Part shown: piece after piece, positions 37,927 to 45,763 of the stretch | How the letters are laid out: each line of letters begins with the position of its first letter | How positions within the stretch are numbered: the first letter of the stretch is position 1 | Source of the DNA: Billgrantia campisalis | GTDB taxonomy: Bacteria > Pseudomonadota > Gammaproteobacteria > Pseudomonadales > Halomonadaceae | DNA: 64,000 nucleotides | NCBI RefSeq assembly: GCF_022341425.1 | Contig: NZ_JABFUC010000012.1 | Span: 1 to 64,000, forward strand | Direction of reading: 5' to 3' | Notes under the pieces: generated by a model | Database searches by the model: none | Told to the model about the DNA's origin: nothing | What the model saw: only the letters and a program-made list of their open reading frames with translations | Position numbers and translations under genes: made by a program

Positions 37927-39510
37927 ATGAGTAGGCAATTCGATCTAAATGACGACAGCCTCGTGGTGATCATCGGCTCCGGTGCCGGGGGTGGCACCCT
38001 CGCCAATGAATTGGCGCAAAAAGGCATTCGGTCGGTGGTTCTTGAAGCCGGAAAGCGCTTCACCATGGAGGATATCGAAAACGACGAATGGGGGATGTTC
38101 AACAAGATCAGCTGGCTAGACCAGCGCAATCTGGTGGGGCCCTCTCGTCTGGCCGAGGATTTTCCCAATTTGCCTGCCTGGATCGTGAAGGGTGTCGGTG
38201 GTTCCACCATCCACTGGGCCGGGGTGGCCATGCGCTTTCAGGAACACGAGTTCAAGATGAAAACCCTCAATGGCGCCATTGCCGGTGCCAATGTGGAGGA
38301 CTGGCCGCTGACACTGCAGGATCTGGCGCCCTATTACACTCTTGCGGAAAAGAAAATGGGGGTGTGTGGTACCGAGGCGACCGGTATGCCCTTTCATGGC
38401 AAGAGCACGCACTACAAGGTCATCGAAGCCGGCGCCAAGAAAGTCGGCGCCCGCTGCGAACAGGCGCACTTGGCCATTAATACCGTGCCATTCGATGGGC
38501 GGGCGCCCTGTCAGGTCACCGGATTCTGCATGCAGGGCTGCCGTTTCGGAGCCAAGTGGTCGACCATGTACGCGGAGATTCCCAAGGCCGAAGCCACCGG
38601 CAACGTGGAAGTTCGGCCCAACTGCATGGCCCTTAGAATCGAACATGACCGCAATGGGCGGGCGACCGGTGTGCTCTATGCCGGCGCCGATGGGCAAGAG
38701 CATTTCCAGAAGGCGCGTATCGTCGCGGTGGCGGCCAACTCCATCGAGTCGCCGCGCATCCTGCTCAATTCTGCCTCCAATCTGTTTCCCGATGGGCTGG
38801 CCAACTCCTCGGGTCAGGTTGGCAAGAACTATATGACCCATGTCACGGGAGGCTCCTACGCCGAGTTCGATCACCCGGTACATATGGAACGCAGCACCGT
38901 GGTGCCCGGCATCGTCAAGGAGTGGGAGGATAACGATCCTTCTCGTGGCCATGTCGGCGGCTATGAACTGGAGGCACTGCATCTGGGGCTGCCGTTTATG
39001 TCGGCGTTTCTGGACCCGGGCGCGGCCAATGGATGGGGCCGTCAGTTTGCCCGCTCCATGGAGAACTACAGCAAGATGGCGGGTTTCTGGATTTGCGGGG
39101 AAGACCTCGCCCTGGAGTCCAACCGTATCACCCTGCACCCCACTGAGAAGGACCAGTATGGCTTGCCGGTGCCGGTGGTCCATAAAGCGGATCATGAAAA
39201 CGATACGCGCATGCGCGACCACGCTTACCGGATGTCCAAGGAACTGTTTACGGCCATCGGTGCGCGCCATGTGAACGATCTGCCGCCCTATCCGGCCAGT
39301 CACAACATGGGCACCAATCGAATGCATGCCAATGCCCAGGATGGCGTCGTTAACCAGTGGGGTCAGTCCCACGATATCGATAACTTGTTCATCTCGGACG
39401 GCAGCCAGTTTACCAGCAGTGGGACGGAAAACCCGACCCTGACCATCGTTGCCCTGACCATTCGTCAAGCCGATTACATCGCCGAGCGCATGTCACGCGG
39501 CGAACTCTGA
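37927..39510 (+). CDS. GMC-family oxidoreductase (membrane dehydrogenase large subunit type)
   Basis: The 527-residue flavoprotein has the FAD dinucleotide-binding motif IIGSGAGGGTLANELA near residue 15 and GGSTIHWAGVAMR. The C-terminal block has SHNMGTNRM and NPTLTIVALTIRQADYI, with the catalytic histidine/asparagine region. It lacks a signal peptide, so co-export with the Tat-bearing subunit 3 is expected. It is the second gene of the sigma-54 operon and ends 14 bp before acoA. Its substrate is unknown; an alcohol or diol feeding acetoin metabolism is a reasonable guess. Confidence 0.85.
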   Translation: MSRQFDLNDDSLVVIIGSGAGGGTLANELAQKGIRSVVLEAGKRFTMEDIENDEWGMFNKISWLDQRNLVGPSRLAEDFPNLPAWIVKGVGGSTIHWAGVAMRFQEHEFKMKTLNGAIAGANVEDWPLTLQDLAPYYTLAEKKMGVCGTEATGMPFHGKSTHYKVIEAGAKKVGARCEQAHLAINTVPFDGRAPCQVTGFCMQGCRFGAKWSTMYAEIPKAEATGNVEVRPNCMALRIEHDRNGRATGVLYAGADGQEHFQKARIVAVAANSIESPRILLNSASNLFPDGLANSSGQVGKNYMTHVTGGSYAEFDHPVHMERSTVVPGIVKEWEDNDPSRGHVGGYELEALHLGLPFMSAFLDPGAANGWGRQFARSMENYSKMAGFWICGEDLALESNRITLHPTEKDQYGLPVPVVHKADHENDTRMRDHAYRMSKELFTAIGARHVNDLPPYPASHNMGTNRMHANAQDGVVNQWGQSHDIDNLFISDGSQFTSSGTENPTLTIVALTIRQADYIAERMSRGEL

Positions 39511-39524
39511 GAGGAGGAATTCCT

Positions 39525-40505
39525 ATGCAACCGACAGCCGAACAGCGGCGCTGGATGTACCGCAACATGGTACTGAGTCGCTACCTGGAGGAGCGCATCG
39601 AGGCGCTCTATATGGAGGGCAAGACCCCGGTGTTCAACATGGCCAAGGGGCCCATCCCCGGAGAGATGCATCTCTCCAATGGCCAGGAACCCTGCGCCGT
39701 GGGGGTGTGCGCCCATCTCGAGGCCGGCGACATCGTGACCGCCACTCACCGGCCCCACCATATCGCCGTGGCCAAGGGTGTCGACCTGGATGCCATGGTC
39801 GCCGAGATCTTCGGCAAGGCCACCGGGCTTTCCGGCGGCCGCGGCGGCCATATGCACCTCTTCGATGCCGCGGTGAACTTCTCCTGCTCGGGGATCATCG
39901 GCGAGGGGCTGGGCCCGGCGGTGGGGGCGGCGCTCTCTCGCAAGCTGCAGGGCAAGCCGGGCGTCGCCGTGGCCTTCATGGGGGAGGGGGCCGCCAACCA
40001 GGGTGCCTTTCACGAGGCGCTGAACCTGGCGGCGGTGTGGCAGCTGCCGGTGGTCTTCGTCATCGAGGACAACGCCTGGGGGATCTCGGTAGCCAAGCAG
40101 GCCTCCACGGCCGTGCCGCGCAATGACGCTCGTGCCAGTGCCTATGGCATGCCCGGTCACCACGTGGCCGACAACGACGTGGAAGGTGTCTATGCCGCTG
40201 CCGGTGAGGCCATCGCCCGGGCCCGGGAGGGGCTGGGGCCGAGCCTGATCGAGATCGAGACGGTGCGCCTGGCCGGTCACTTCATGGGCGACGGTGAGGA
40301 TTACCGGCCCAAGGGCGAGAAGGAGGGTCTCACCGATCCCATCCCCCGCTACCGCGGCACCCTGCTCGAGGCCGGGGTGCTCGATGAGGCCGGCGACGCG
40401 GCCCTGGTGGCCGAGGCTCACGCGCGTGTCGAAGCGGCCATTCGCTTCGCCCAGGACAGCGACTTTCTGCCGCCCGAGGCGGCGCTGACAACCGTCTTCG
40501 TATAA
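39525..40505 (+). CDS. acoA: Acetoin dehydrogenase E1 component, alpha subunit
   Basis: The 326-residue E1 alpha subunit has the thiamine diphosphate-binding region GDGE-like GEGAANQGAFHEALNLAAVWQLP and the phosphorylation-loop-like GGRGGHMHLFD segment. Pyruvate and branched-chain relatives are excluded by operon context. It cleaves acetoin to acetaldehyde and an acetyl group with AcoB and the E2 proteins. GGAGGAATTCCT precedes the ATG. Confidence 0.9.
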   Translation: MQPTAEQRRWMYRNMVLSRYLEERIEALYMEGKTPVFNMAKGPIPGEMHLSNGQEPCAVGVCAHLEAGDIVTATHRPHHIAVAKGVDLDAMVAEIFGKATGLSGGRGGHMHLFDAAVNFSCSGIIGEGLGPAVGAALSRKLQGKPGVAVAFMGEGAANQGAFHEALNLAAVWQLPVVFVIEDNAWGISVAKQASTAVPRNDARASAYGMPGHHVADNDVEGVYAAAGEAIARAREGLGPSLIEIETVRLAGHFMGDGEDYRPKGEKEGLTDPIPRYRGTLLEAGVLDEAGDAALVAEAHARVEAAIRFAQDSDFLPPEAALTTVFV

Positions 40506-40519
40506 CCGGGAGAACCGTC

Positions 40520-41551
40520 ATGACCACTACCACCAAGAGCGCCAGCCGCAAGCTGACCATCGCCCGGGCCATGGCCGAGGCGACCGCCCAGGAGATGCGC
40601 ATCGATCCGCGGGTCTTCGTGATGGGCGAGGACGTGGGGCCCCTGGGCGGGGTCTTCGGCAACACCCGCGGCCTGCATGATGAGTTCGGGCCGGAAAGAA
40701 TCCGCGATACACCGATCTCGGAGACCGCCTTTATCGGCGCCGCCGTGGGCGCCGCCTCCGACGGCATGCGGCCTGTCGTGGAGCTGATGTTCGTCGACTT
40801 CTTCGGCGTCTGCATGGACGCCATCTACAACCTGATGGCCAAGAACACCTACTTCTCCGGCGGCAAGGTCAAGGTGCCCATGGTGCTGATGACCTCCACC
40901 GGCGGCGGCTACTCGGATGCCGGCCAGCACTCCCAGTGCCTCTACGGCACCTTCGCCCATCTGCCGGGCATGAAGGTGGTGGTGCCGAGCAATGCCTATG
41001 ACGCCAAGGGGCTGATGACAGCGGCGATTCGCGACGATAACCCGGTGGTCTTCATGTACCACAAGGCGCTGCAGGGCATGGGCTGGCTGGGCACCGAGAA
41101 GGGCGCCACCGTGGCGGTGCCCGAGGAGGCCTACACGGTGGAGATCGGCAAGGCCGCGGTGGCCCGCGAGGGGCGGGACGTGACCCTGGTCAGCCTGGGC
41201 GTCGGCGTGCACCACAGCCTGCGTGCCGCCCAGGCCCTGGAGGCCGAGGGCTTTTCCGCCGAGGTCATCGATCTGCGCAGCCTGGTGCCGCTGGACCGCG
41301 AGACGCTGCGGGCATCGGTGGCCAAGACCGGGCGGCTGATCGTGATCGACGAGGACTACCACAGCTATGGGGTCAGCGGCGAGATCATCGCCAGCGTGGC
41401 CGAGCACCCGGGCTGCCGCCTGCGGGCCGCGCCGAAGCGGGTGGCCTACCCGGATATCCCCATTCCCTTCGCGCCGACCATGGAGCAGTGGGCACTGCCC
41501 AATGCCGACAAGATCGTCGCCGCCTTCCATCAAATGCTGAGTGAGAGTTGA
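40520..41551 (+). CDS. acoB: Acetoin dehydrogenase E1 component, beta subunit
   Basis: The 343-residue transketolase-like beta subunit begins with SRKLTIARAMAEATAQEM and has GEDVGPLGGVFGNTRGL, FMYHKALQGM and a C-terminal VIDLRSLVPLDRETL block. It pairs with AcoA to form the thiamine-dependent E1. It follows acoA by 14 bp and is followed by the lipoyl protein. Confidence 0.92.
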   Translation: MTTTTKSASRKLTIARAMAEATAQEMRIDPRVFVMGEDVGPLGGVFGNTRGLHDEFGPERIRDTPISETAFIGAAVGAASDGMRPVVELMFVDFFGVCMDAIYNLMAKNTYFSGGKVKVPMVLMTSTGGGYSDAGQHSQCLYGTFAHLPGMKVVVPSNAYDAKGLMTAAIRDDNPVVFMYHKALQGMGWLGTEKGATVAVPEEAYTVEIGKAAVAREGRDVTLVSLGVGVHHSLRAAQALEAEGFSAEVIDLRSLVPLDRETLRASVAKTGRLIVIDEDYHSYGVSGEIIASVAEHPGCRLRAAPKRVAYPDIPIPFAPTMEQWALPNADKIVAAFHQMLSES

Positions 41552-41562
41552 GGAGAGACCCT

Positions 41563-41799
41563 ATGACGACCGAAATCACCGTACCCACGGACCTCTGGGA
41601 GGGCGACACCGAAGGCGTGATCACCGCCTGGCTGGTCAATGACGGCGCCGAGGTCGCCGAGGGCGACCTGGTGGCCGAAGTGATGGTGGAGAAGGCCCAG
41701 TACGAGATCGAGGCGCCGGCCACGGGCCGGCTCGGCATCGCCAAGGAAGAAGACGAGGTGGTCAGCAAGGGCAGCGTGATCGCCACCCTGGAACCCTGA
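41563..41799 (+). CDS. Free-standing lipoyl-domain protein of the acetoin dehydrogenase complex
   Basis: The 78-residue protein is a single lipoyl/biotinyl domain with the acceptor lysine K44 in VEKAQYEIEAP. I start it at the ATG at 41563 behind AGGAGAG. The five-codon longer frame overlaps acoB. It is separate from the E2 catalytic protein encoded 11 bp downstream, so the E2 function is split over two polypeptides. It would carry the acetyl group from E1 to E2 and electrons to E3. Confidence 0.88.
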   Translation: MTTEITVPTDLWEGDTEGVITAWLVNDGAEVAEGDLVAEVMVEKAQYEIEAPATGRLGIAKEEDEVVSKGSVIATLEP

Positions 41800-41810
41800 G
41801 GAGACCCGCC

Positions 41811-42563
41811 ATGAGACTCGACACCCGGGAGACCGCCGCCCCCTCGGGGGCGGATGGTGCCACGGCCTCGATCAAGCTGCGCGGCATGCGTGGCATGATC
41901 GCCTCGAAGATGCTGCAGAGCCTGCAGCAGTCGGCCCAGTTGACCCATCATGCCAGTGCTCGCCTCGATGCCCTGCAGGCACTGCGGGAGCGCTGCAAGG
42001 CGCACGGCCGGGCCGCCCCTTCGGTGCAGGACCTGCTGCTGCGCCTGGTGGTGCAGACCCTGGCCGATTTTCCGGCACTCAATGCCACCCTGGAGGAGAA
42101 CTGCATTACCCGGCATGCCGCGGTGCATCTGGGACTGGCGATTCCGCTGCCCGATGACCTGCTGGTGGCCCCGGCGCTGTTCGATGCCCAGTCCCTGAGC
42201 CTCGGTGAGCTGCCCGGGGCGCGCCGGGCGCTCACCGAGCAGGCACGCGACGGCAAGCTTGGGGTCAAGGCGCTGACCGGGGCGACCTTTACGGTGTCGA
42301 ACCTGGGGCGCTCCCGGGTGCACCACTTCACGCCGCTGCTCAACCTGCCCCAGGTGGCGATCCTCGGCATCGGTGGTGTGGAGCCCCGGGTCGTGGCAGA
42401 CTCGGACGGCTGGCGTGCCGTGGAGGTGATCGGCCTGTCGCTGACCTTCGATCATCGCGCCGTCAATGGGGCGCCGGCGGCGGCCTTCCTCGATGCCCTC
42501 TGCGAGCGCATCGAGGGGCTGGCCAGCGATGCCTTCGACCATGAATTGCCCTTCCAGGAGTGA
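41811..42563 (+). CDS. acoC: E2 acetyltransferase catalytic domain lacking a lipoyl domain
   Basis: The 250-residue protein is only the 2-oxoacid dehydrogenase acyltransferase catalytic domain. It starts at KLRGMRGMIASKM, continues with THHASARLDAL, and ends with the active-site strand TFDHRAVNGAPAAAFL. The usual HxxxDG motif is HRAVNG, with asparagine for aspartate. No lipoyl or E1/E3-binding domain is attached, and the lipoyl domain is the separate upstream protein. It transfers the acetyl group to CoA. No E3 gene is present here, so a housekeeping dihydrolipoamide dehydrogenase must serve. Confidence 0.85.
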   Translation: MRLDTRETAAPSGADGATASIKLRGMRGMIASKMLQSLQQSAQLTHHASARLDALQALRERCKAHGRAAPSVQDLLLRLVVQTLADFPALNATLEENCITRHAAVHLGLAIPLPDDLLVAPALFDAQSLSLGELPGARRALTEQARDGKLGVKALTGATFTVSNLGRSRVHHFTPLLNLPQVAILGIGGVEPRVVADSDGWRAVEVIGLSLTFDHRAVNGAPAAAFLDALCERIEGLASDAFDHELPFQE

Positions 42564-42567
42564 CGCC

Positions 42568-43290
42568 ATGTCGGCAGCCCCGCCGATAGATGACATCCAG
42601 CCCCGGTTGCAGCGTCCCAGCGTGGCGGAAGGGCTGGTCCAGGAGGAGGCGTTGTTGGAGGCGATCTGCCAGGGTGAGACCGAGTTCGCCCTGCTGGCCT
42701 GGTCGCCCCACGACCGTGCCCTGGTGATGCCGCGTCGCCACGAGCGCTTGGCGGGCTTTCCCGAGGCGCGTCGGGTGCTGCGCGAGAGGGGCTGGCCGAT
42801 TCAGTTCCGTTCCACCGGCGGCACCCCGGTGCCCCAATCCTCGGCGGTGATCAATGTGGTCCTGGCGCAGCGCTGCCAGGTCGGCAGCTCCGCCGCGCAC
42901 CTGGAGTGGGGCTATCGTCGGCTCGGCGACCCCTGGTGCGCCTGGCTAAGCGACCTGGGGGTGGCCGAGGCCAACCTGGGCGCTGCCCCGGGGGCCTACT
43001 GCGATGGGCGCTTCAATGTGCGCATCGGCGAGCGCAAGCTGGTGGGTACCGCCCAGCGCTGGCGGCGGGTGCGGGGCAGTCGCGATATGGCGATGCTGAT
43101 CCATGGCGCCATGCAGGTGGGGGAGACACCCGAGGCGCTGGTGGAGGTGGTGAACGCGTTCCAGAGCGCCATCGGCGACCCCCAACGCTTCTCGCCGGCC
43201 AGCCATGTGGCGCTGTGCCAGGTGCTGCCCGACCTTGATCTTGAGGCAGCACTGCCCGGGCTGCTGGCACGCCTGGGCGAGGCTGGCTGA
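42568..43290 (+). CDS. Lipoate-protein ligase A-family protein
   Basis: The 240-residue protein (ATG at 42568, GGAG upstream) has the LplA/LipB/BirA fold pattern: RSTGGTPVPQ in place of the RRxSGGG loop, and DGRFNVRIGERKLVGTAQ with the conserved lysine. It lies 4 bp after acoC and ends the operon before a terminator. It may attach lipoate or octanoate to the adjacent free lipoyl protein, which is inference from context. Confidence 0.82.
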   Translation: MSAAPPIDDIQPRLQRPSVAEGLVQEEALLEAICQGETEFALLAWSPHDRALVMPRRHERLAGFPEARRVLRERGWPIQFRSTGGTPVPQSSAVINVVLAQRCQVGSSAAHLEWGYRRLGDPWCAWLSDLGVAEANLGAAPGAYCDGRFNVRIGERKLVGTAQRWRRVRGSRDMAMLIHGAMQVGETPEALVEVVNAFQSAIGDPQRFSPASHVALCQVLPDLDLEAALPGLLARLGEAG

Positions 43291-43326
43291 GCTGTTTCTG
43301 ATTCATCAACCGTCCAGTCATGTCGG

Positions 43327-43350
43327 AACGGGGCCCGGATGGGCCCCGTT
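43327..43350. terminator. Bidirectional terminator between the aco operon and bdhA
   Basis: Ten-base perfect arms AACGGGGCCC and GGGCCCCGTT flank a GGAT loop, followed on the plus strand by GTTGTGGCTGGTTTT. It lies between the convergent lipoate-ligase and bdhA genes. Confidence 0.8.
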
Positions 43351-43382
43351 GTGGCTGGTTTTCGAGCGGCGATGCCGTTGCC

Positions 43383-44444
43383 TCAAGGTTCAACCATGAT
43401 CTTGATGTGCGATTTGTCGTTGAGCAGGGCCTCGAAGCCCTGGTCGACGACGTCATTCAGGGCGATACGCGCGGTGATCAGGTCCTCGGCGCGAAAGTAC
43501 CCCTGCTCCATGAGGGCGATCACGGCAGGGTAGATATGCCGGTAGGCAATGATGCCCTTCATGGTGCGCTCCTTGATGACCAGGTCGTTGGGCTGGAAGG
43601 CCGCTTCCGTTTCCCAGATGCTGACGATCACCGTCTCTCCGCCAGCGTGGGTCGCGTTGATGGCCTGGTTCAGCACGGCGGGAATGCCGGTGACCTCGAA
43701 GGCAACGTCGGCGCCGCCCTGGGTCAGGGCGTGCACCCGCTCCACTGCGTCCTGCTCCCGGGGGGCCACTACCCAGGCGCCCAGGTCGGCGGCCTTGTTC
43801 CGGCGGGCGGCCGAGGGTTCCACGGCCACGATCTTTGACGCGCCGGCGGCCTTGAGGGCTTCGATGATCACCAGCCCGATCGGGCCGGCGCCGAAGACCA
43901 CGGCGTTATCGCCCGCCTTCAGAGAGCTCTGGCGCACCGCGTGCAAGCCCACGGCAGCGGGCTCGACCAGGGCTCCCTGTTCATAGGAGAGGGAGTCGGG
44001 CAGAGGATGGACCATGTGCTCACCGACCACGGTGTATTCCGCAAAGCCGCCTCCGCCCCCCGAGAGCCCGTGGAAGCCCAGCAGGGGTGTCAGGTTGTAG
44101 CGCTCCATGAGGTATTGCCCATCCTTGTGGGGCGAGAGGATGGGCTCGATGGCCACCCGGTCCCCGGGCTTGACCCGGGTAACGCTCTCGCCCACCTCGA
44201 CGACCTCGCCGGCGAACTCGTGGCCCATGATGATGGGCGCGCGCTGTTGGCTGAGGGGGTGCGGTTCCTCGACCGGAATGAAGATGGGGCCGGCACTGTA
44301 TTCGTGCAGGTCGCTGCCGCAGATACCGCATGCGGCGACCCTTACCTTGACCTGGTGCGGGTCTTCGAGGACCGGGATATCGACCGCTTCCACGCGAAGA
44401 TCCCTGGCCTTGTACCAGACCGCAGCTTTCATGGTGTTTGTCAT
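43383..44444 (-). CDS. bdhA: 2,3-butanediol dehydrogenase (medium-chain zinc alcohol dehydrogenase family)
   Basis: The 353-residue protein has the catalytic zinc ligands C39 (ACGICGSDLHEY) and H75/E76 (MGHEF). It also has the butanediol-dehydrogenase hallmark GPIFIPVEEPHPLS and a Rossmann motif (VFGAGPIGLVII). It would interconvert 2,3-butanediol and acetoin, feeding the acetoin dehydrogenase encoded convergently. The structural-zinc loop is unusual: residues 99-118 contain no cysteine, whereas relatives have four. It lies 180 bp downstream of the VOC gene on the same strand, with GAGGTG before the ATG. Confidence 0.88.
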   Translation of the reverse strand: MTNTMKAAVWYKARDLRVEAVDIPVLEDPHQVKVRVAACGICGSDLHEYSAGPIFIPVEEPHPLSQQRAPIIMGHEFAGEVVEVGESVTRVKPGDRVAIEPILSPHKDGQYLMERYNLTPLLGFHGLSGGGGGFAEYTVVGEHMVHPLPDSLSYEQGALVEPAAVGLHAVRQSSLKAGDNAVVFGAGPIGLVIIEALKAAGASKIVAVEPSAARRNKAADLGAWVVAPREQDAVERVHALTQGGADVAFEVTGIPAVLNQAINATHAGGETVIVSIWETEAAFQPNDLVIKERTMKGIIAYRHIYPAVIALMEQGYFRAEDLITARIALNDVVDQGFEALLNDKSHIKIMVEP

Positions 44445-44624
44445 CTGGTCACCTCGTCATGTCACTGTGCCGATTAAGCCAGGCGCATGCCGCGAGCCGT
44501 TCTGCGCTGCAGTGACCGGCTATCCCGCCTGCGCGTGCCTTCGGTATGCGCCTGGTGATGTCGGCATCCTTTAATTGGGCGGATCAGAGGCAGCATCCTG
44601 GGATGCCGCCGCAGGTGGAGAGAC

Positions 44625-45224
44625 TCAGAACCGTGGGTCCCAGAGGCGACTGCTGGTTTCGGCCTCGTAGCCCATGCCGTAGGGTGAGCTGACCAGTTCC
44701 AGCTGCATGCCCCAGGGCGCCATGAAATAGACCCAGGTCAGGCCCTCCATGGGGCCCTCGGTGAACGTCTTGGGGTCGCCCAGTACCTCCACGTCGTTTT
44801 CCTTCAGGTAGGCGACGGCTTCATCCATGTCGTCGACGTAGAAGGCGATATGGTGACCGCCGATGTCGCTGTTGCGTGGCTGCTCGGTGCGTTGATCGGG
44901 GGCGGTGTACTCGAAGATCTCCAGGTTGGTGCCATTGCCACAGCGCACCAGGTGGGCGGCCGGAATAGTGGCTTCTGCGTGGACATCGAGATTCACGTCC
45001 ATCCAGTCGTCATCGAAGGGGCCGAAGGGCCCGATGGTGAAGAAGGCCTCGCAGCCGATGACGTCGACGAAGAAATCCACTGCCGCTTGGCGGTCGGGAA
45101 CGGTAAAGCCGAAGTGCTGGGTGCCTCGCATGCCGGGGATCTCTGCCTGGGCCGCCTGGCTGGCCATCAGCAGGGCCAGGGAGAGGGGGGCCGCCAGGGG
45201 AGCGCGCTTGAGGGTAGCGAACAT
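44625..45224 (-). CDS. Exported VOC-family (glyoxalase/bleomycin-resistance fold) protein
   Basis: The 199-residue protein starts at the ATG at 45224 behind GGAG, with a classical signal peptide ending ASQAAQA-E. The mature protein is one pair of VOC modules (TQHFGFTVPDRQAAVDFF; GGHHIAFYVDDMDEAVAYL; MAPWGMQLELVS) with plausible metal ligands H, H and E. A periplasmic VOC protein is unusual. It heads the likely VOC-bdhA transcription unit, driven by its own sigma-54 promoter, so it probably belongs to butanediol/acetoin use. Function unknown. Confidence 0.8.
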   Translation of the reverse strand: MFATLKRAPLAAPLSLALLMASQAAQAEIPGMRGTQHFGFTVPDRQAAVDFFVDVIGCEAFFTIGPFGPFDDDWMDVNLDVHAEATIPAAHLVRCGNGTNLEIFEYTAPDQRTEQPRNSDIGGHHIAFYVDDMDEAVAYLKENDVEVLGDPKTFTEGPMEGLTWVYFMAPWGMQLELVSSPYGMGYEAETSSRLWDPRF

Positions 45225-45293
45225 GGCATATCTCCATTGTTGTGCATTGTTGTCAGTGACAGTTGTCGGTGACGGATGCCACCGGAACGAAGG

Positions 45294-45309
45294 AGCAATG
45301 ACCATGCCA
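45294..45309 (-). promoter_or_regulatory. Sigma-54 promoter of the VOC-bdhA unit
   Basis: Read leftward the site is TGGCATG-GTCA-TTGCT, matching TGGCACG-N4-TTGCW at all but one position, with GG and GC 10 bp apart. Transcription would start near 45282, about 58 bp before the VOC start codon. Confidence 0.78.
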
Positions 45310-45377
45310 GCGGTGGAGCATGTGAAAGACCTCGGTAAGTCCATGTTTTTTAATGGGCTACCTTGGTCAAGTGGAGG

Positions 45378-45426
45378 TTGACAGGTGTCAAGGGCGATAC
45401 AGCGATGTAACGGTTGTCACGTTACA
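45378..45426. promoter_or_regulatory. Two enhancer-type palindromes upstream of the VOC-bdhA sigma-54 promoter
   Basis: TTGACA-gg-TGTCAA (45378-45391) shares its ACA-GG-TGT core with the palindrome at 37129. TGTAACG-N7-CGTTACA (45406-45426) is a second perfect dyad that contains TGTCACG, also found twice in the acetoin promoter. Both lie 70-130 bp upstream of the -24/-12 element, the normal distance for a sigma-54 activator such as AcoR. Confidence 0.65.
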
Positions 45427-45432
45427 AGCCAC

Positions 45433-45602
45433 CACGGCGACCGCCGCGATATCCAGATAGGCCTGGCGGTGCGTCAGGCCGCGGATGGAGAGCCGCGTGA
45501 TCACCGCCCGCAAGTCGGTCGAGCGATGAGCGATACGCCGCACGCTGCTTCGGCATGTTGGGTCGCGACATGGATCGGGCGGCCCAGCTTGCCGAGGAGG
45601 CA
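45433..45602. pseudogene. Collapsed three-block copy of the 51.0-55.6 kb locus
   Basis: Three blocks match distant sequence in the same order and orientation. Positions 45433-45507 match 50982-51056 (3' end of the GntP-type permease, 71 of 75 bases). Positions 45501-45536 match 52618-52653 (33 of 36). Positions 45550-45602 match 55503-55555 inside the first BTAD regulator (51 of 53). Blocks one and two share TCACCGC at their join. The DNA between the blocks in the source, about 1.6 and 2.8 kb, is missing. Confidence 0.85.
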
Positions 45603-45603
45603 T

Positions 45604-45699
45604 CGCAGGCCGCCGTTCACCGCACTCCGCGTAGCCCAGTGCCAGACTGAAAGCACGTTGACGGACTAGGGTTTCCGTGTAGCGCTGGCGCAGGGACTG
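45604..45699 (-). pseudogene. Transposase N-terminal remnant (IS1380-like)
   Basis: In the minus frame this stretch encodes QRYTETLVRQRAFSLALGY followed by AECGE. This resembles the conserved LRQRVF-x-ACGYEDCND block near the start of IS1380-type transposases. Both ends are broken, and it abuts the collapsed copy. The family label is from memory of the motif only. Confidence 0.45.
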
Positions 45700-45714
45700 A
45701 TAACATCCTATTAT

Positions 45715-45730
45715 GCATCTTATAAGATGC
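45715..45730. promoter_or_regulatory. HipB-type operator palindrome overlapping the hipBA -10 box
   Basis: GCATCTTATAAGATGC is a perfect 16-bp palindrome 33 bp before hipB. It contains TATAAG, which has TGATAA 17 bp upstream as a weak -35. Binding of the antitoxin here would block the promoter. Confidence 0.65.
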
Positions 45731-45763
45731 AGGTGGTGCAATTAAGCAACACATTAGGTGCTC

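Noticed and set aside
44588..44612. GCATCC/GGATGC hairpin after the exported VOC gene as a terminator
   Set aside because: The loop is only two bases and no T run follows on the minus strand, so read-through into bdhA is more likely.
45388..45741. 117-codon minus-strand frame through the scar region as a real gene
   Set aside because: It reads through pieces of the permease, an intergenic segment, a regulator fragment and a transposase remnant. It is a chance frame in a mosaic.
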